A stretch of 64,000 bases of DNA from an uncultured Clostridium sp. (GCA_902496665.1 CABVBU010000012.1:3705-67704); one strand, 5' to 3'. Shown: positions 15,430 to 24,377, numbered from the stretch's first letter. The notes: generated by a model not told the origin, from the sequence alone. A program made the numbers and translations.

Positions 15430-16152
15430 TTATTCTGCTTTCTTCTCCGCCTTCTCGCTCATGGCTTTGGAGTTTACGATAACGCGCAGGTGGGAACCTT
15501 CTCCGCACTTGCCTTTTTCATCGTTCACTTCGATGTCGAACCAGAGTTTTCTTCTCTCGATGCTGCGGAGCTTCGCGGTAGCTGTCACTTTCATGCCCAC
15601 CGGTGTCGGTGCCAGATGGCGGCAGTGGATCTCCGCGCCGACGGTCGTCTGTCCCTCTTCGAGGTAGGATTTCGCAAGTTCCAGGGCTGCGTCCTCCATA
15701 AGAGCCACCATGTTCGGGGTGGAGAGGATCTTGGAACCGGCGCTGCCGATGCGTTTTGCGGTCATGTCATCGGTAACGGTCCATGTGAGGCTGTATGTCG
15801 GTGCATAGAGGTCTGCTTTGTCAGCTAAGATAGCAGCAACAGCTGTGCATGCCGGACAGTCGCAGAATCTCGCGCCCTCTGCCTTGATCTTCTTCGCGTG
15901 AGCCTCGATTCCTGCTGCCTTTTCCTCGCCAAAGATCTTCTTCCCATCCTCAGATCCTGCAAAAGCGATCAGGCCGTCGATCGGGATAATATCCGCTGCG
16001 ATCTCCTCGATCAGCGCCTTTGCCGCCTCGTCCTGTTTCTCTGTATTGACAGCTTCAAGCCATTTGTTTGCAGCTTCCTTTGCCTCCGCACAGCAGGACG
16101 GCGCGTTGATAAGTGCTTTAACTTCCTCGATCATTGCCTCTGTTTTATTCAT
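15430..16152 (-). CDS. Fusion of a Cys-rich 'Hsp90-annotated' small domain with an FlK-like hotdog thioesterase
   Basis: A 240-aa two-domain protein. Residues 1-110 are helical, with Cys20, Cys21 and the cluster C97-x-C99-x-x-C102 (CDCPAC). They resemble small stand-alone clostridial proteins that are often labelled 'molecular chaperone Hsp90' without real Hsp90 similarity. Residues 115-230 match fluoroacetyl-CoA thioesterase-like hotdog proteins. The triad T145 (STPNMVALMEDAA), E153 and H179 (RHLAPTPVGM) keeps exactly the spacing of Thr42, Glu50 and His76 in FlK. It should hydrolyse some acyl-CoA; the Cys-rich part may bind metal or a partner. It is promoter-proximal to the M20 gene. The fusion itself is the odd feature; domain identities are from recalled motifs. 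Confidence 0.75.
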   Translation of the reverse strand: MNKTEAMIEEVKALINAPSCCAEAKEAANKWLEAVNTEKQDEAAKALIEEIAADIIPIDGLIAFAGSEDGKKIFGEEKAAGIEAHAKKIKAEGARFCDCPACTAVAAILADKADLYAPTYSLTWTVTDDMTAKRIGSAGSKILSTPNMVALMEDAALELAKSYLEEGQTTVGAEIHCRHLAPTPVGMKVTATAKLRSIERRKLWFDIEVNDEKGKCGEGSHLRVIVNSKAMSEKAEKKAE

Positions 16153-16388
16153 GGTTTATTCCTCCGTTCGTTTCTTTCATGTCACTTTTTCTGCCTCTGA
16201 TAAGTCTCCGGATGAATTTTCCAAATCTCCGATTTTTCCGAATCTCCTATTCAGAAAACAGTCCTGTTCCCATTCTATCGCATGTATTTCGAAAATTCAA
16301 TCGGATTTTTCCACAGTTTTCAGACCTTTTGTCGATACTGAGATTTTTTCTCTCAAAATATCCGCAGCAATCCGCAGCAGTTTCCCAC

Positions 16389-16670
16389 TCATATCTCTTC
16401 CCTGCTGCAGGCCTGCAGCTGATGTTCATGCTCGTACTTCTCCTTCGTCGCAAGCCCGCCGCGGATATGCCGCTCCGCCTTGTTGATATCCAGAACCACT
16501 CTCGCCTGCGCCGCCAGGGACGGATCGATGTGGATCAGACGATCCGTCACATCCTTGTGTACCGTGCTCTTTGAGATTCCAAACCGTTTCGCTGTCTGTC
16601 TCACCGTCGCATTCTCGTCAATAATATAGTTCGCAATCTGGATCGCCCGCTCTTCAATATATTCCTTCAT
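16389..16670 (-). CDS. spoIIID: Sporulation transcriptional regulator SpoIIID
   Basis: A 93-aa HTH protein with the SpoIIID sequence: MKEYIEERAIQIANYIIDEN, TVRQTAKRFGISKSTVHKDV (recognition helix) and a basic C-terminal helix. It acts in the mother cell, modulating SigE-dependent genes and leading to SigK activation. ATG 16670 is chosen because GAGGGG precedes it and because known SpoIIID proteins start at MKEYI; an upstream ATG at 16700 would add ten unconserved residues. It is monocistronic; the gap to the thioesterase gene (16153-16388) shows no gene. Length fits the family (about 80-95 aa). Confidence 0.95.
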   Translation of the reverse strand: MKEYIEERAIQIANYIIDENATVRQTAKRFGISKSTVHKDVTDRLIHIDPSLAAQARVVLDINKAERHIRGGLATKEKYEHEHQLQACSREEI

Positions 16671-16854
16671 AGGGTTGCCCCTCGATGATATTTTTACCAT
16701 CTTATTACAGAATTTGAGAATTTATGCGGGCAAGATTCCTATCCGATATCTCAACGCATTCCCGCACCGCAGCAGTCTGTATTTTCGCGCAGGTGCGTAT
16801 TCCTGATACGTTATCGTCTTCTTGTATAGCAGTGCATTCCTCGAATTTTCCTAT

Positions 16855-16911
16855 GTACAAAAATGTGCAGATATAGGTCCCCTCCATAAAAGGATCTCCA
16901 TATCTGCACAT
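16855..16911 (-). terminator. Terminator of the cysteine hydrolase gene
   Basis: A perfect 12-bp inverted repeat, ATGTGCAGATAT (16863-16874) with ATATCTGCACAT (16900-16911), is followed on the minus strand by TTTTTG. It separates the hydrolase from spoIIID. The remainder of 16671-16854 shows no gene. Confidence 0.75.
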
Positions 16912-16937
16912 CATTTCACTCTAAATCTTTAATTTTC

Positions 16938-17468
16938 TTACTTCACCACGATCTGACAGCTTCTCATGGTCTCTAAAGCCGCCTCATGTCTTTCCCTCGT
17001 CACGCCTGCCGCACATGCAGAATCCACGAAGACCGGGGTCTCCGGGAGGAACGCTTTGATGAGGAGTGCGTTTGAAACCACACAGATATCCGTACAGAGT
17101 CCCACAAGCTCGATGGACTCGATCGGTGTCTTCTTATTTCTCTCAAGAAGGTCTTCCGCTAACTCCGGACATCCGAAGGTGATCTTCTCGTACATCGCCG
17201 CGTCACGCTCCACGAAGATCTTCTCAAGCTCCGGGATCAGATTCCAGCCGTCGGTTCCTTTCATACAGTGGGGAACCGGAAGGAAATGTCCCTCCTGGGT
17301 GTCCATATAATTCTCGAAATGCGTGTCCTTCGTAAAGATCAGGTCCCCATCAAACTCTTTTGCCTTCTTTACAACAGCCGGGACGATCGCCTCCGCGTCC
17401 TTGCTGCCGAGACTTCCGTTCACAAAATCCTTCTGCATATCCACAACGATCAAAATCTTCTCTGCCAT
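16938..17468 (-). CDS. Isochorismatase-family cysteine hydrolase (nicotinamidase-like)
   Basis: A 176-aa cysteine hydrolase with the catalytic triad D10 (VVDMQKDF), K95 (YEKITFGCPEL) and C129 (GLCTDICVVSN), including the cis-peptide segment. The metal-binding DTH (about 48-50) and HC (about 67-68) resemble nicotinamidase. It probably deamidates nicotinamide to nicotinate in NAD salvage, but other amides are possible. The length is slightly short for PncA (about 180-210). ATG 17468 follows AAAGGAAA. Single gene between spoIIID and the sortase locus. Confidence 0.85.
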   Translation of the reverse strand: MAEKILIVVDMQKDFVNGSLGSKDAEAIVPAVVKKAKEFDGDLIFTKDTHFENYMDTQEGHFLPVPHCMKGTDGWNLIPELEKIFVERDAAMYEKITFGCPELAEDLLERNKKTPIESIELVGLCTDICVVSNALLIKAFLPETPVFVDSACAAGVTRERHEAALETMRSCQIVVK

Positions 17469-17559
17469 AGCTCATTTTCCTTTCTCCGAATCCGGATCTG
17501 TCTTAGGTCGAGGATACCCCAGACCACCTGCCCTGTCAAGCGGTTTTCCGGATCAGCAG

Positions 17560-17598
17560 CAAAATGCCCCTGAGTTTCCACCCAGAAGGCATTTTTCT
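17560..17598 (-). terminator. Possible terminator of the sortase gene
   Basis: AAAATGCC (17560-17567) and GGCATTTTT (17588-17596) form a stem that on the minus strand ends CATTTTG. The T-run is weak. Confidence 0.4.
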
Positions 17599-17655
17599 TC
17601 TCCCTGCACGGCCCGCATCTCATTGATCGCGGACCTGCGCGATAGCAGCTTATAT

Positions 17656-18495
17656 TTACGGCTCCGCAACCCGTCTCGCCGCCACCACAAACCGCCCATT
17701 TTTCGTATGGTAGCTGCATGTGGACAGCATCAGGATCTGATCCTCGTACTCTGGGACGATCTCCGTGTCGTAGTCGGAATGTCCTCTGAGCCAGGTCACC
17801 AGCTCATCGTATTCCTCCTCCGGGATATCCCCGTCGTAGCGGTAATACTGGAATCCATCCTCATCTTCATAGAGCACCTTCGTCTCCACCGCCGCAAAGA
17901 CCTCATATGTCCGCGGTTCTCCATCGACGTAAAACCGGATGATCGGATGTTCCTTCCAGTAATCAGCCTTTTTGTAGGAATCAAGGGTTCCGAACATGGA
18001 CCCGTTTTTCATGTTGTGTCCATAAATGATCAGACACTTCGTGTCCACTCCGGACGCCTCGCCGAGAAACGGGGTTCCGCCAAATGACTTGGATTCATCA
18101 AAGGCCCTGTGGAGATAATACTCCGGATCAGACTCCCGATCCACCACCGGGTAATCGATCCTTGTATCCGGGATCCTGATCCAGCCGACGTAATCGGTGT
18201 TCTCATTCTTAAGCGCCGCGTATCCGGCAGCTTCCTTTAAGAGTTCTGCCCACTCTGCCGCTTTCTCCGGATCCGCTGTCTCCCCGGCACTCTCCGTCAG
18301 ATCTGCCGGAGCTTCCTCCTCCGCATACTCTGCCGCCAGCTTACTCAGGCTGTCGAACGCGTCCGCTTCCTTTTTTGCCGCCAGGTAATCCCGGCCCGCC
18401 ATAAAGGCGGAGACGCAGAACACCGTGCCAAACACCAGGATCCCTAACTTGTACCACCATGGGCTTTTTTTCCGTTTCTTCTTTTCTTCTGCCAT
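17656..18495 (-). CDS. srtB: Class B sortase
   Basis: A 279-aa membrane-anchored transpeptidase that joins surface proteins to cell-wall peptides. Layout: basic cytoplasmic N-terminus, one membrane helix (about 15-33), a charged, probably helical linker (about 40-95), then the catalytic domain. Catalytic His160 (YGHNMKNGSMFG), Cys260 (LSTCSYHT) and Arg268 (GRFVVAAR) are all present in the class B arrangement. The start overlaps the stop of the upstream relic (TGATG), with AGAAGGAG ahead of it, so the two were once translationally coupled. The relic carries a VPETG anchor motif, which suggests the recognition sequence of this enzyme. Confidence 0.92.
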   Translation of the reverse strand: MAEEKKKRKKSPWWYKLGILVFGTVFCVSAFMAGRDYLAAKKEADAFDSLSKLAAEYAEEEAPADLTESAGETADPEKAAEWAELLKEAAGYAALKNENTDYVGWIRIPDTRIDYPVVDRESDPEYYLHRAFDESKSFGGTPFLGEASGVDTKCLIIYGHNMKNGSMFGTLDSYKKADYWKEHPIIRFYVDGEPRTYEVFAAVETKVLYEDEDGFQYYRYDGDIPEEEYDELVTWLRGHSDYDTEIVPEYEDQILMLSTCSYHTKNGRFVVAARRVAEP

Positions 18496-18785
18496 CAGCT
18501 CTTTCTCCTTCTGTCAGAGTGCTCCTTTCCAAGTATCAGTGCCAGAAGACCAGTGAGGGAAATTCCCGCAAGTAAAAACCACAGATAGCCATGTGTCACA
18601 TCACCAGTCTCAGGAACATTTCTGTCCTTCTTTCTCATATTTTTCGCGTCTGCTACTGCCGCATCCGCGCTGCCAGGTGTCGGGAGTCCCGCGTATCCGG
18701 CAGCATACCAAACCTTATTCGCTGTGACGGAAACGTTCTCCACAACCGGCGGCTTCGGCTCCTCATTTACCTGTTTAAGTGCCAA
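18495..18785 (-). pseudogene. C-terminal piece of a sortase-anchored surface protein (VPETG motif)
   Basis: A 96-codon frame beginning at a TTG without a ribosome binding site. It carries VPETG (57-61), a hydrophobic helix (about 66-85) and the basic tail DRRRKS: a textbook cell-wall sorting signal. There is no signal peptide, so as it stands it cannot be exported. The upstream part is replaced by the end of the MATE gene region. It looks like a surface protein or pilin reduced to its anchor. The frame joins directly to srtB (shared TGATG), implying an old operon. Alternatively, the true N-terminus uses a start I cannot see. Confidence 0.6.
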
Positions 18786-18809
18786 TTACAATGTCAACGA
18801 AATGTTTTT

Positions 18810-20165
18810 CTAAGTTGTCTTTTCCTTAAGCTCTCTCCCGATCTTTTTTATCACAAAGAGATACGAGACGCCCGTAAATACTGCCGCTGCGATCCAGGCT
18901 GCCGGGTCACCAAAGCAGGCCAGCGGATAGCTGAAAAGCTTCATCGCCGCCACGGAGACGATCAGTCTCGCGATGAGCTCGGAGACGCCTCCCATCATCG
19001 GCAGGAACCCATATCCGCACCCCTGCATGATATTCCGGAAAATAAAGATCGTGCAGAGAGGCAGGAAGAAGGCTGCTGTCATATGGCAGTACGTTTCCGC
19101 CCAGGGCATCATCGCGCTGATATCCACATCTCCGGTAAAAAACAAGCCCAGACATGGTTTTAAGAGGGCGCACATTAAGAGTGCGACCGCGATCGAATAT
19201 ACAAATTCCGCAAGAAGCGCCGCCCGCACGCCTGCCCTGATCCTCTTCACATCTCCACAGCCGTAGTTCTGCCCACCGTAGGTCGCCATCGTCTGACCCA
19301 TGGCGATCATACCCTGGATCACGAGGTTCTGGATCTTCGACGCAGCGGTGTAGGCCGCGACTGCCACAGAGCCGAAAAGGTTGATGGCGGACTGCATGAT
19401 CATAGCCCCCGATGCAGTGATCGCGAACTGGAACGCCATCGGGATCCCGGCTGCCAGCTGGTACTTTGTGTCTGTCCGTTGGAGCTTCCAGTGCTCTCTT
19501 TCCGGCTTTAAGGACGGAACCTTCCACCAGATATATCCCGCGCAGAGCACCGCCGAGATCGCCTGGGACAGATTTGTCGCCCAGGCTGCTCCTGCCACCC
19601 CCATGCCGCCGCGGATGATAAAAAGCAGATCCAGTCCCACGTTCAGACATGCGGAAAATATCAGGAAAAACAGCGGGACCTGGCTGTTTCCCACCGCCCG
19701 CAGATATGCGGAAAACAGGTTGTAAAAGATGTTTGCCGTAAGTCCGATGCTGATCCCCATAATGTACGTGTAGGCATCCCGGAAGATATCCGACGGCGTA
19801 TTCATCAGGTGCAAAAGCGGGTTCATGATCGACACACAGACCAGTGTCAGGATGACCGCTGCGATCACCGCCAAAATGATTCCGTTTGCCACGCTGCGTT
19901 TCACACCCTTTTCATCCCCTGCCCCATACCGTTGGGCAGTAAGGATCGAAAACCCGGCAGTGATTCCCTGCGCAAAGCCAGTTGCCAGAAACATGATCGT
20001 TCCGGTGGAACCGACCGCCGCCAGCGCCCCTGCACCGACGTAACGGCCAACGATGATCGTGTCTGCCATATTATAAAGCTGCTGAAAAATATTTCCGATC
20101 ACCAATGGGAGCGTAAATTGCAAAATCACCGGCAGCGGTTTTCCTTTTGTCATATCGAGCTGCAT
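18810..20165 (-). CDS. MATE family efflux transporter
   Basis: A 451-aa cation-coupled multidrug/toxin exporter with 12 predicted membrane helices in two homologous halves. The N-terminus TKGKPLPVILQFTLPLVIGN with IFQQLYNMADTIIVGRYVG is typical of clostridial MepA/NorM-like MATE proteins. Start at ATG 20165 after AAAGGATC. It lies downstream of the kinase/antiporter genes but is separated from them by a terminator, and its own 3' end abuts the sortase-substrate relic. Substrates cannot be told. Confidence 0.92.
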   Translation of the reverse strand: MQLDMTKGKPLPVILQFTLPLVIGNIFQQLYNMADTIIVGRYVGAGALAAVGSTGTIMFLATGFAQGITAGFSILTAQRYGAGDEKGVKRSVANGIILAVIAAVILTLVCVSIMNPLLHLMNTPSDIFRDAYTYIMGISIGLTANIFYNLFSAYLRAVGNSQVPLFFLIFSACLNVGLDLLFIIRGGMGVAGAAWATNLSQAISAVLCAGYIWWKVPSLKPEREHWKLQRTDTKYQLAAGIPMAFQFAITASGAMIMQSAINLFGSVAVAAYTAASKIQNLVIQGMIAMGQTMATYGGQNYGCGDVKRIRAGVRAALLAEFVYSIAVALLMCALLKPCLGLFFTGDVDISAMMPWAETYCHMTAAFFLPLCTIFIFRNIMQGCGYGFLPMMGGVSELIARLIVSVAAMKLFSYPLACFGDPAAWIAAAVFTGVSYLFVIKKIGRELKEKTT

Positions 20166-20188
20166 GCTGTTGATCCTTTCTTTTTACA

Positions 20189-20220
20189 TAAAAATGCCTG
20201 ACTGATATCAGCCAGGCATC
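20189..20220 (-). terminator. Terminator of the Cmk-like kinase operon
   Basis: On the minus strand TGCCTGGCTGATATCAGTCAGGCA forms a tight hairpin followed by TTTTTATG. Confidence 0.8.
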
Positions 20221-20276
20221 AAAATCATTATCTGTCGTGCCCAGCAAACAGGCCGGCTGCACATTTCATTTGGGGA

Positions 20277-21320
20277 TCATTCCGTTTTTTTCTTATCCTT
20301 ATCGCGACCGATCATTCTCAGAATAAAATCGACAGTACCGTCAATTCCGTAGCTTGCGCTGTTGATACAGAGATCGTAGTTGTTCGCGTTTCCCCAGCTT
20401 CTTCCAGTATAGAAATTGTAATAATGCGCATGTTTTTTGTCAAGTTTTTTCAGGAAATGGCGCGCTTTTTTCCGGTCTAATCCGGAGTTTACCTCGATCG
20501 CGCGCTGGATCCTCTGCTCGATCGGTGCAGTGATATAGATACTGATATGCGGAATGCCGTTGTTCGTTAAGATCGCATCGGCACAGCGGCCCATGATAAT
20601 AAAGTCTTCCTTTTTCGCCATATCACAGATCAGGTCACTCTGGTTGAAGAAGACGGCGTCCTGGCGGCTCAGACCGTGGTAACGGCTGAAGTACTTGATA
20701 TGATCCTTCAGGGACATGTGGGTCACAGCCTCAAACTCGCTGGCCGGACTGTCATTCAGTTCTTCTTTTACATGGGCATATCCCGCCGCGTCACGGATCG
20801 TCTTATCTTTCTCCGCATCGAGACGTTTTAATACTGCCTCGAAAATATCAGCATCGTAATAGTTAATATGAAGCTTATCCGCAAGCTTGAAACCGACATC
20901 GATTCCACCGCTTCCGTATGTCCAGCTGATACAGATGATCAGGTGGTCGTCGTTGGAGAAACGGTTCGCTACGTTGAAGCTGTTTAACTTCGCGAGAATC
21001 GGATCAATCACATCGCCGCTGGCAAAGCTTGTCGGAAGACTCATGACCTCATTGAGGATGCGGTTGTACTCGGTCATACACATCGCGCGTTCTTCCTTAT
21101 CCTCGATGGTGCGGGCCATGTTCGCGATCAGTCCAAGCTCACTGCGGACTAAATGTCCCTGCGGTCTTGTTGTGAGGAGCTCGGTGAGTTCGTTTACACA
21201 GCGCTCTCTGTCACGGTTGAAAACACGTCCCAGGGAGGAACCAAGATGGACATAGACCTCCGCGTCCAGATCGTAGATATGTTCTGCCAGTTCTTTGATT
21301 TCTTCTTTCGTTGCAGCCAT
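20277..21320 (-). CDS. Cytidylate kinase-like family protein with N-terminal extension
   Basis: A 347-aa protein. The C-terminal 215 residues fit the Cmk-like P-loop kinase family: ISWTYGSGGIDVGFKLADKL is the P-loop (a GSGG form), IIMGRCADAIL is a conserved strand, and ITAPIEQRIQRAIE with DRKKARHFLKKLDKKHAHYY is the lid and Arg-rich segment. True CMP kinase activity is not shown for this family. The first 120 residues are a helical extension not found in CmkA. The gene starts 15 bases after the CitMHS-type transporter and is cotranscribed with it, suggesting a role linked to ion or carboxylate transport. Ends at a terminator. Confidence 0.75.
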   Translation of the reverse strand: MAATKEEIKELAEHIYDLDAEVYVHLGSSLGRVFNRDRERCVNELTELLTTRPQGHLVRSELGLIANMARTIEDKEERAMCMTEYNRILNEVMSLPTSFASGDVIDPILAKLNSFNVANRFSNDDHLIICISWTYGSGGIDVGFKLADKLHINYYDADIFEAVLKRLDAEKDKTIRDAAGYAHVKEELNDSPASEFEAVTHMSLKDHIKYFSRYHGLSRQDAVFFNQSDLICDMAKKEDFIIMGRCADAILTNNGIPHISIYITAPIEQRIQRAIEVNSGLDRKKARHFLKKLDKKHAHYYNFYTGRSWGNANNYDLCINSASYGIDGTVDFILRMIGRDKDKKKTE

Positions 21321-21335
21321 ATTTCCTCCCCCTTC

Positions 21336-22781
21336 CTATAAAAAGAATACCAGCATATCCACAAGGAATACCGGAATAAGAATTCCAAAGGACCAGATCA
21401 GATATCCGAAGAATGAAGGCATCCGGATACCGTTCTCATCCGCAATGGATTTGACCATAAAGTTCGGTGCGTTGCCGATATAGGTATTTGCACCCATAAA
21501 TACGGCACCGCAGGAGATCGCTTCCAGCATCTTGACCGGAACGGTTCCGAGAGCCGTCACCATTCCCTGTGACAATCCCAGAGCACCTGCTGTTGTCAGG
21601 AATACCAGGTAGGTCGGCGTATTGTCGAGGAAGCTGGATAACAGGCCGGTCGCCCAGAACATCTCAAACGGTTCTGTGATTCCAAGCTCCGCTCCGTTTG
21701 CCTTTAAGATCATAAGAGCCGGCTGCATCGTAATAAAGATACCGACGAAGAGAACTGCAACCTCATGGATCGCGCCCCAGGTAAAGTGGTTCTCTCGGCG
21801 GATCGATCCATCCGTCGTCTTAAAGGACAGGAATGCGGATACAAGGATGATCACGCACTCGATGATCGCCGGATAGGATAATGTAACTTCTCCGAACACA
21901 TGAATCCCGAGGACATTTCCTGCGGCATCCTGAAACATCGGCATGGACGGCAGGGTACCGCTTAAGATAACGGCGATCACGATCATAATGATAAAGATCA
22001 GGTTGTGGCCGCCGCGGATCTTCACTTCAGTACCCGGTTTGCTGATATCCGGTTTTAAGCCTGCCGCGATATCTTTTCTGTATGCCTTCATATCAAAATG
22101 ATAGAAGATAAACAGCAGGATAATCATATTAAAGAGCAGGATCGGTAAAAGCTTTAAGCTCCAGAAGAACGGAACGCCCCGCATGAAGCCCATGAGCAGA
22201 GGCGGGTCACCGATTGGAGTCAGACAGCCGCCCATATTGGAAACCATAAAGATAAAGAAGATCACGATGTGGCGTCTTCTCTTTCTCCACGCGTTCATCT
22301 TGATGATCGGACGGATCATTAACATACTGGCACCGGTGGTACCGATCCAGCTGGATAACAGGGTTCCGAGCGCCAGAAGTCCCACATTGATCCTCGGGGA
22401 ACCAGCGAGATCACCTGACAGGGTGATATTACCAGACACACAGAACAATCCGAAAAGAAGGACGATGAATGTCAGGTAGTCATTTATGATACATTCCAGT
22501 GTCGTCTCCGCCGCCTTCGGCACACCGTACTTCACGGCAAACGGGATCAGGAACAGCAGGGACCAGAACACGACCGCGTGCGGCTGGTGCGCCTCCCACC
22601 ACTCTGCTTTCACAAGCGGAAGAACCGCGATGCAGAGCAGGAGTCCTGCAAATGGAATACAAAGCCATAACGGCGTCTGTGCTGCCGCCCCGGCAGCCTC
22701 TGATTCTGCCGCAAGCGCTGTAACTGAAGTCTGGTTTAAGACCGCCAGAAGTCCTGCGCAGAATGCAAATAATTTCTTCAT
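21336..22781 (-). CDS. Ion transporter-superfamily membrane protein (CitMHS_2/NhaD-like antiporter)
   Basis: A 481-aa membrane protein with about 12 helices. Motifs: GTTGASMLMIRPIIK and SNMGGCLTPIGDPPLLMGF in the first half, and LLSSFLDNTPTYLVFLTTAG with GANTYIGNAPNFMVKS in the second. These are the paired discontinuous helices of the IT superfamily (ArsB/NhaD/CitM), in the group annotated as Na+:H+ antiporter or citrate transporter-like. An N-terminal hydrophobic stretch ending AVTALAAES could be a cleaved signal. It is the first gene of an operon with the Cmk-like kinase. Transported ion unknown. Confidence 0.82.
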   Translation of the reverse strand: MKKLFAFCAGLLAVLNQTSVTALAAESEAAGAAAQTPLWLCIPFAGLLLCIAVLPLVKAEWWEAHQPHAVVFWSLLFLIPFAVKYGVPKAAETTLECIINDYLTFIVLLFGLFCVSGNITLSGDLAGSPRINVGLLALGTLLSSWIGTTGASMLMIRPIIKMNAWRKRRRHIVIFFIFMVSNMGGCLTPIGDPPLLMGFMRGVPFFWSLKLLPILLFNMIILLFIFYHFDMKAYRKDIAAGLKPDISKPGTEVKIRGGHNLIFIIMIVIAVILSGTLPSMPMFQDAAGNVLGIHVFGEVTLSYPAIIECVIILVSAFLSFKTTDGSIRRENHFTWGAIHEVAVLFVGIFITMQPALMILKANGAELGITEPFEMFWATGLLSSFLDNTPTYLVFLTTAGALGLSQGMVTALGTVPVKMLEAISCGAVFMGANTYIGNAPNFMVKSIADENGIRMPSFFGYLIWSFGILIPVFLVDMLVFFL

Positions 22782-22848
22782 GGGTAAACCTCCATGTAAT
22801 CAGCTTTTATGAGCCATTACTCTTTTTTTTCGCTCAACACGGCTACTG

Positions 22849-22877
22849 ATTATAACAACTTTCCCGCACAAATACAA
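22849..22877 (-). promoter_or_regulatory. Promoter of the IT-superfamily transporter operon
   Basis: On the minus strand TTGTAT (22877-22872), a 17-bp spacer and TATAAT (22854-22849), about 70 bases ahead of ATG 22781. Confidence 0.65.
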
Positions 22878-23200
22878 GTACGATTCTTCCAAATAATTGC
22901 CAAATTTCCGCTCAGAAAATCAGCACTTTTGCCAAAATGGAATATATTTCGTATTGTGAAATTTCAGACAATGGGATTTTATCTCATTTGTTTTACGACG
23001 TTAAAGCATTGGTCTGGCAGACCGCCGCATTCCGTTATTCTGCGCCATGTACTGCTTTTTTTCGTGGTTTTTCACGCCCTGCGAGAACGCCGTAAGCGGT
23101 CTTCTATAAAGTAAAAAGCAGCACGGTCATATGATTGATGGATGATCAGATGCCGAAACTGCTTTTGTTTTACTAAATATATGTGTTTTATGTATTTTTA
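22878..23200. other. Intergenic region without recognisable gene
   Basis: This stretch holds no reading frame with a ribosome binding site or family-like translation. It separates two minus-strand operons; no convincing terminator for azlD was found. A plus-strand frame at 22809-23114 is not protein-like. Confidence 0.5.
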
Positions 23201-23509
23201 CTACACCAAGAAAAATTCTGTGACGAATACCACCGCACAGCAGATCACCGCAACAGACAGGAGACTTCTTCCGCACCACGCCGCGATGATTCCGATGACC
23301 AGCGCCAGCGCCGCCGACACCGTACTGTTTGTGGCGGAGAGGATCGCCGGGAACGTCATAACAGCTAACGTCACATATGGGACGTAATATAAGAATGACT
23401 GGATAAACTGATTTTTGATCGGTTTCCGGATCAATGTGAGCGGCAGGACACGGATCAGATAAGAGACCCCCGCCATCACCGCAATATAGAGATAAATATT
23501 CTTTTCCAT
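23201..23509 (-). CDS. azlD: AzlD-type branched-chain amino acid export subunit
   Basis: A 102-aa membrane protein with four predicted helices (YLYIAVMAGVSYLIRVLPLT, the conserved RxLP motif, then FLYYVPYVTLAVMTFPAIL). It matches the AzlD family, the small partner of AzlC in branched-chain amino-acid or analogue export. Start ATG 23509; 58 bases after azlC. Size fits the family (about 100-110 aa). Confidence 0.9.
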   Translation of the reverse strand: MEKNIYLYIAVMAGVSYLIRVLPLTLIRKPIKNQFIQSFLYYVPYVTLAVMTFPAILSATNSTVSAALALVIGIIAAWCGRSLLSVAVICCAVVFVTEFFLV

Positions 23510-23567
23510 GTTTTTTCAGTGTTCCTTCTTAATTTAACAAGACAGTTTTCAAAAACTTCTTTTTCTT

Positions 23568-24377
23568 TTAAGCGCCCTGTTTTGCCGCGTCTGCAGAATG
23601 GACATGAGTTTCTTCCGCTGTTTCTTTGGAAGTCTCAGCCGTGCTGTCCTCTGCCGGATGCGGGAAAAGAATTGCTGCTGCAGATGAGAGCACAACGGTC
23701 AGAATGATCGTTCTCGTGCCGCTGGAGATCGATGAGATCCCCGGCAGATGCTCCGCAAGGTAGCTTGCCGCAAAGCTGATGGCGATGAGACCTGCAAGGA
23801 TGCGGCTCTTTCTCGCCGGCGGAATGATGATTGCGAGGAACATTCCGTAAAGTGCCACGCTGAAGGCGCTCACAAGGCGCCACGGCATCAGATTTCCTGC
23901 CAGCGCACCAAGGGCTGTTCCGACAGCCCAGCCGGGAAGCGCTAATGCAATCGCCCCGTACATATACCATGGATTTAAGTAGCCCGGTCTTGCGATCGTA
24001 ATCCCAAACAGCTCATCGGTAATATCAAAGGCCATAAGCAGCCTGTGGAAAAACGGCATGTCCGGATCCATTCTCTGGCTCATGGCACAGCTCATCAGTA
24101 AATATCTCGCGTTCGCGATCAGTGTCACGATTGCCATCTCAATATACGCAGCCCCCGCAGCGATCATCGTAAAGCCCGCGTATTCCCCTGCGGACGCGTT
24201 GCAGAGCGCGCTTGTGATCATTCCCTGAATCGGTGTCATCCCGACATTCCGCGCCACGATCCCCAGTGAAAAAGATACCGCAAAATACCCCAGCGCAATC
24301 GGCACTCCATCCCGGGCTCCATCCCGGAATGCCCGCCGGTTTCCAACACTGGCGATTGAAAACTTGTTGTTCCCCAT
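23568..24377 (-). CDS. azlC: AzlC family branched-chain amino acid exporter
   Basis: A 269-aa integral membrane protein. The motif FRDGARDGVPIALGYFAVSF, followed by NASAGEYAGF and ANARYLLMSCAMSQ with DITDELFGI, is diagnostic of AzlC/YgaZ. Together with AzlD it forms a two-component exporter of branched-chain amino acids or toxic analogues. The C-terminal about 30 residues are a polar tail rich in Glu, Thr and Ala, not conserved. ATG 24377 has a GGAGG site. First gene of the azlCD pair. Confidence 0.92.
   Translation of the reverse strand: MGNNKFSIASVGNRRAFRDGARDGVPIALGYFAVSFSLGIVARNVGMTPIQGMITSALCNASAGEYAGFTMIAAGAAYIEMAIVTLIANARYLLMSCAMSQRMDPDMPFFHRLLMAFDITDELFGITIARPGYLNPWYMYGAIALALPGWAVGTALGALAGNLMPWRLVSAFSVALYGMFLAIIIPPARKSRILAGLIAISFAASYLAEHLPGISSISSGTRTIILTVVLSSAAAILFPHPAEDSTAETSKETAEETHVHSADAAKQGA

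Noticed and set aside
16705..16914. Minus-strand 69-codon frame between spoIIID and the cysteine hydrolase
   Set aside because: No ribosome binding site, no family-like sequence, and it covers the hydrolase terminator.
22809..23114. Plus-strand 101-codon frame upstream of the IT-superfamily transporter
   Set aside because: Composition is not protein-like, and it runs across the promoter of the divergent operon.
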